Source: Halichondria panicea | Taxonomy: Eukaryota; Porifera; Demospongiae; Suberitida; Halichondriidae | DNA length: 64,000 nucleotides | Direction of reading: 5' to 3' | Assembly: GCF_963675165.1 (NCBI RefSeq) | Contig: NC_087383.1 | Coordinates: 2,262,979 to 2,326,978, forward strand | Shown here: positions 59,861 through 64,000 of the stretch, piece by piece | Layout of the letters: every line of letters begins with the position of its first letter | Position numbering within the stretch: position 1 is the stretch's first letter | Notes under the pieces: model-generated | Told to the model about the DNA's origin: nothing | Seen by the model: only the letters and a program-made list of their open reading frames with translations | Databases searched by the model: none | Position numbers and translations under genes: made by a program

Positions 59861-60094
59861 TTATGAGTTAGCCTAGCTTGCACTAATTTAAAGCCCTATT
59901 GATTATTAGTCATAAAAGTGCAACAAAAGCTGTGCTGCCTAGCAGCAGCCATTGACCGCTTTGGAGATATATAATTATGGCAGGAAATGCAACTTCTGTT
60001 TCCTATAATTATTGGACCAAAGCTAATTCTTCAGAGGTGCACACTTAATACACGGCAATTGGAGAGTGCCAAAACTCAACTCTGCAGTTCTGGT

Positions 60095-60398
60095 ACTGTA
60101 AGACCTCTAATTAAGGTGACCCTCCAAATATGCGACACTCTCGAGCTTAGGTAATTTTCTGACTTCTACGACAGCTACGTTGACAATTATGTTTTAATGT
60201 CGCGTCCTAAATGATGTAAATATAGCCACACCCTAGCATCGTTTTTAGAAAACACGTTCTAGAAATCGAGGCAAGTATAGACTGAGTAGAGCTATCCATA
60301 ATCAGAAGCGATACCAGGTCTTCAACATAATGTTCAACCTCCAAAAGAAGCGACCTCTGGCTTAAAAAGTGTCGCTTTAATTAAAGGTATTTACGGTA
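60095..60398. mobile_element. MITE with tgtaagacctctaattaa ends
   Basis: Left tgtaagacctctaattaagg and right ctttaattaaaggtatttac are inverse. Degraded copies lie at 9370-9690, 36790-37110 and 46620-46870, always just before the NLR. This copy is the only one with both ends. Confidence 0.6.
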
Positions 60399-60412
60399 AT
60401 CACATTTCTTAC

Positions 60413-60461
60413 TTGAATACGTCGGGTTCATTACTGACAGGGCAGCATTCTCAGCCTTAAA
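60413..60461 (-). pseudogene. isolated IQGAP exon remnant
   Basis: FKAENAALSVMNP then an internal deletion. It lacks the base loss of 9699 and 37120, so it is from an older branch. Confidence 0.6.
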
Positions 60462-60663
60462 CTGTGCAAATTAAAAAACAGAAAACATGATCCACGACCT
60501 TACAAACCAATTGATGAACCAGACAATAATCTATGGCTAATAAATTGACTCACCCTCTTTCCATTAGGAGAATGCTGTAATACTTTAGCAATGAGCCAGG
60601 TTTCAAAAAATCAGAACCCCATGCACCACCTGCACAGTCTTTGGTGGGTGTGGTAAATGCAAA

Positions 60664-60716
60664 GAAAAGTGGGTGTATATCAGTATTTGGCATCTGAGAT
60701 ACACCCACTTTTTTTG
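60664..60716. promoter_or_regulatory. hairpin upstream of an NLR start (diverged)
   Basis: aaaagtgggtgtat...atacacccactttt; the arms are kept although the loop has changed. It lies about 92 bases before the ATG at 60808. Confidence 0.5.
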
Positions 60717-60807
60717 CAAAAACAAAACACAATATATTTCAGAGTCTGAGATAGAGAGCTAACTCTTCAATCTATGCTGCAAGGCACACATTTATATATT
60801 TACTGGA

Positions 60808-61590
60808 ATGGCTACTAAAGAGCAGAACCAAGGTATAAAGAGTGTCATGTTTCCTATAAAGAATAAACCCAATGGTACTCACCTATTGTTTTGTTTCCCC
60901 AGACTCCACCACCTCGTGTCCCCCCTTCCGAGAGAGGATCCTGCTGAACCACAAGCTGTCCTCGTACAGGGACTACCTACAAAGTCGCTACAGAGCACGA
61001 GTATCCACATCAGTCACACAATGGCCTCCCGTCTCAACAAAAACAATTTTCAAACTGGCCATGATTCAGAAGGAGAAAATACAGAGAGGCAGAATTGACG
61101 ATGAATTTTTTAGACTATCAATCACAGCAAAAATTGACGATATTTTACTTCAAAAAACTCCGGTTGACTTGATAAACATTTTCTCTGAGATTAGAGATAG
61201 ACGAAACTTTGTGTTGATTGAAGGAGCTCCCGGCTCTGGCAAGAGCACCCTTGCTCTACACATCTGTCAGGAGTGGGCAAAGGGGAAACTGTTCCAAGAG
61301 CTCGATATTGCAATCCTCGTGAAACTAAGAGATCCCCTCGTTAGAGAAGCCATTACAATTGCTGACATACTTCCCTGCATTGATACGGCCGAATAACAGA
61401 AGATGGAATGAAGACGCTTGCCAGACATCTAACCACCCACTGCTCTGAACTGACACGATTGTGCATACCCAGACACCTAAGATCCTGTATCGAGACAGTA
61501 TTCAGGGACGCTAACAAAGAAAGGAAGAGAAATGGACTACCTGAGATTAATGTGTATGCATTTAATCTCGACCATTGCATGTACTTTTGA
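60808..61590 (+). pseudogene. NLR lacking the Death-like exon and most of NACHT-LRR
   Basis: Exon 1 60808-60832 (MATKEQNQ) with its donor is followed directly by the acceptor of exon 3 at 60903. Exon 2 is deleted at a shared caatg. Splicing 1 to 3 keeps the frame (Q-D), giving a NACHT start with P-loop GAPGSGKSTLALH and ending at TAE-stop (61396). There a large deletion joins, out of frame, to the last LRR and C-terminus (MKTLARHLTTHCSELTRLCI, to about 61560). The 61590-62160 stretch matches the 3' flank of the complete gene at 30480-30960. Confidence 0.8.
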
Positions 61591-62162
61591 CAACTATTAT
61601 ATTTTATTCTACAATAATAATTATCCAATATTGCTTCGAGAAAAGAAAAAAGTAGCGTACAGACATAATTATTACACGTAAAACAAAGGTCGACGTTGTT
61701 ATTAATGGAAGTTGCATTGGTCAATATAATTATAGCACATGTACAGATGGTGACGAGTGAATTCAATGCTTCAATTCCTACTGACACGGAGAGCACGTCA
61801 TGCACTAGCTGTATGTATGTAACTGAATACACTATTGTAATAATGCTATAATCTCCACCTAGCTAGCCTCCTTCACAGGCTTTCAAGAGAAGTGCGGCCT
61901 GGGCCGGGATCCGAGGCTAATCATTAATTTTATTCTAGAACAATTATTTGCTTCAGTGCACAGAAGACTAGAAGGATGTCAGCACATTACATAACTAAAA
62001 AACAAATCAGTTGGAATTGGTCAATATAGCACAGTAATAATGATGGTTTAAATTCAATTCTCCCTACAGTGTGTCACAGAGAGCTGTACGTATAAAACTG
62101 TCAATGAACACAATTTGCTAATGGGAATCCAATTTAACGCTCTGTCGATTTTGTTAATGAGG

Positions 62163-63381
62163 AAGATAAGCAGATTAACGTTCACTTTGGCCCTCCCAAA
62201 CATCTTCATGATTGCCAGGCCCTCGTATTGCAGCTGAAGGAGGTCCTGTGTGGGGAGAAGAGAGAGCAGTGAAACACTTCAACTGGTATAAGACAAAGAA
62301 TGCATGTATTTGTAAGACAAATGAATACATGTACTTACATACACCGTACAAGCATACCAACACTATACCTGACACAAGGCAGTAAACTTCTTGAACAATT
62401 TACGTACCTACCAAATTAATTCTACCTGTACACACACCCTCACCTGGAGGACCAGCTCCACCTTCTCTATCTGCTTGACGTGATCTCAAACACAATACTT
62501 TCGAACCTGAACCTGGGCGAGTAAGAAATAATGTTCACATAATTATAGCATAACGTTGCACATAAGATCAAGGTCGTAGCAAGCGGTCAGGCTGGTCAGG
62601 TTTTGGCCTAACCACTTTAGCAGCTGGGTAGGTAATGGTCGTAAATATTGTAAGTGATAATGCGCATGCTGTTTTGGTGAGGAAAAATGATGACCTTTTT
62701 CTTAGGTAAAAAATTCACCACTGTATGCAAAAGTTCCAATAGTAGAAAAGCAGCTGACCTTTAATCAAGTTGGCCTGACCACTTTAAAGTTGCTTGCTAC
62801 GCCCCTGCATGAAGATTGGGGCATAAAAATAAGTTAATAGCCTCACACTGGAGGAATTGTTAAAGTCTGGATTAGTAGTAGAGTCTGAGCTTCAGTCAAA
62901 CAGTGGACAAAGTACGTACCAGAGCAATTAATGGCACATGTGATGATTATCATGTTGTTTAATAGAAGTATGCTAGTATAACGGCTACTCAAGTATACGG
63001 AGACTCACAGAGTGGGTGGAGCATATCTCCATGAACGCTGATGTATGGATGATTGGCTTGGTCACGTCAGAGTACTTGTCGATACCCAGCCTTCTGTCCG
63101 GGGGGTCCACTGTCGATGCTCGCAAGAACTCTCTGTGGGGGGTACAATGAGTGTATGTATATTCATACCCTCTGCATGGCAACGAAAATAGCTAATGTGC
63201 AATTTAGATCATACGATACTTTAGTAGAACACACATGGCATCATCACATGACTATCATTCGTACATACACACTTTCAACTACAAATTCAGTTTTGGTTAT
63301 CACATTTCTTATACCTAAACTTCTTGAAGGCGTCCGAGTGTACGGGTTCATTACTGACAGGGCAGCACTCTCAGCCTCAAA
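62163..63381 (-). pseudogene. IQGAP C-terminal exons (copy 9)
   Basis: 63315-63381 (FEAESAALSVMNPY, frame break), 63009-63132 (EFLRASTVDPPDRRLGIDKY then SDVTKPII), 62444-62512 (deleted) and 62163-62245 (DLLQLQYEGLAIMKMFGRA to LLIFLINK, the least truncated tail). Same lineage as 30968-32201. Confidence 0.8.
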
Positions 63382-63586
63382 CTGTGCAAAGGAACAGGAA
63401 AAACACGATAAACTCTTAAACCAACAGATATAACCAGACAATAATCATGGAAAGTTAATAATTTTCTGCTGATTTGGCGTTTTTTACCAACAAATAATAT
63501 CTAGTCCAGTACTAATTTAATGTACATAGATGCAGTGCATAATGTAGGCCATAATCTGTACAGGTATACTGTACCACTTTTATCAC

Positions 63587-63733
63587 CTGTTGTTTGTAGC
63601 ACTCAAATATCTACCCCATCGGCACACTGCTCTGCTCCAACTCCTCACAGCGATCCAGTGCCTTCTTGAGCTCTTCCTCCATCACAAGTCTCTCTTGCAC
63701 AGCAGACTGGGTAATAGATTGCATGGTGGTCAT
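63587..63733 (-). pseudogene. kinesin-like coiled-coil exon, isolated copy
   Basis: MTTMQSITQSAVQERLVMEE exon, followed upstream by intron with (CA)n runs to the window edge. The array evidently continues to the right. Confidence 0.6.
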
Positions 63734-64000
63734 GTACACACACAGGTATACAGATACAACCATCACAGCATCGTGGTAGTGGTACAGTAGTTATATAATT
63801 GCAGGTACATGTATTAATGAAAGCACCGCGGGTGCTGATGCCTCGGTGGAGGTGCAAAGCTACATAACATAACGCTACACACATTATCATGATGAATATT
63901 TTTGCATTTTTGCTGCATGCAAACTCAAATTGCATGGTGGTCGATCATGTACACACACACACACAGGTAATACAACCACCATGTGGTAGTGGTACAGCTG

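Overview
The window looks like animal nuclear DNA, most likely from a demosponge. It is AT-rich, genes have short introns with GT/AG ends, and it carries a family of tripartite Death-like/NACHT/leucine-rich-repeat receptors (NLRs) of the kind expanded in sponge genomes. Fragments of three ordinary animal genes are also present: IQGAP, a kinesin-7 (CENP-E-like) motor protein and EFR3. The species is inferred from gene content only.

Layout. NLR genes lie on the + strand at six places. Two look complete (27340-30297, about 896 aa; 47178-50125, about 892 aa). Three are almost identical copies carrying the same two deletions (10108-11041, 37529-38479, 50281-51095). One lost its Death-like exon and most of NACHT-LRR (60808-61590). 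Almost everything between them on the - strand is duplicated exon debris of a kinesin and of the C-terminal half of an IQGAP. The same exons recur up to nine times in the same orientation, converging on the 3' ends of the NLRs. Shared stops, frameshifts and deletions show that these were already dead when they were amplified, in two distinguishable lineages plus recombinants.

The middle (22.3-26.5 kb) holds the 5' half of an EFR3 gene on the - strand, cut off after its seventh exon and probably frameshifted. It lies head to head with the 27 kb NLR, with a truncated retroelement ORF between them.

Mobile DNA is abundant, and several insertions can be proven from empty sites in the paralogous segments. 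These are a 2.27 kb DNA transposon with a CXC-domain gene inserted inside an IQGAP exon (2319-4587), a 253 bp MITE with one empty paralogue and one apparent excision footprint (42015-42267), a 912 bp foldback element (14006-14917), and a 1.36 kb element inside a 28-bp minisatellite (18878-20232). Other minisatellites are at 1-205 and in an EFR3 intron (23786-24620).

How it fits together: the window is a recently active segmental-duplication array in which an innate-immune receptor family is copied together with dead housekeeping-gene exons. The two complete NLRs differ mainly in the middle of the Death-like domain and at the variable positions of the LRR strands, the pattern expected of diversifying receptors. 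No rRNA, tRNA or CRISPR feature was recognised.
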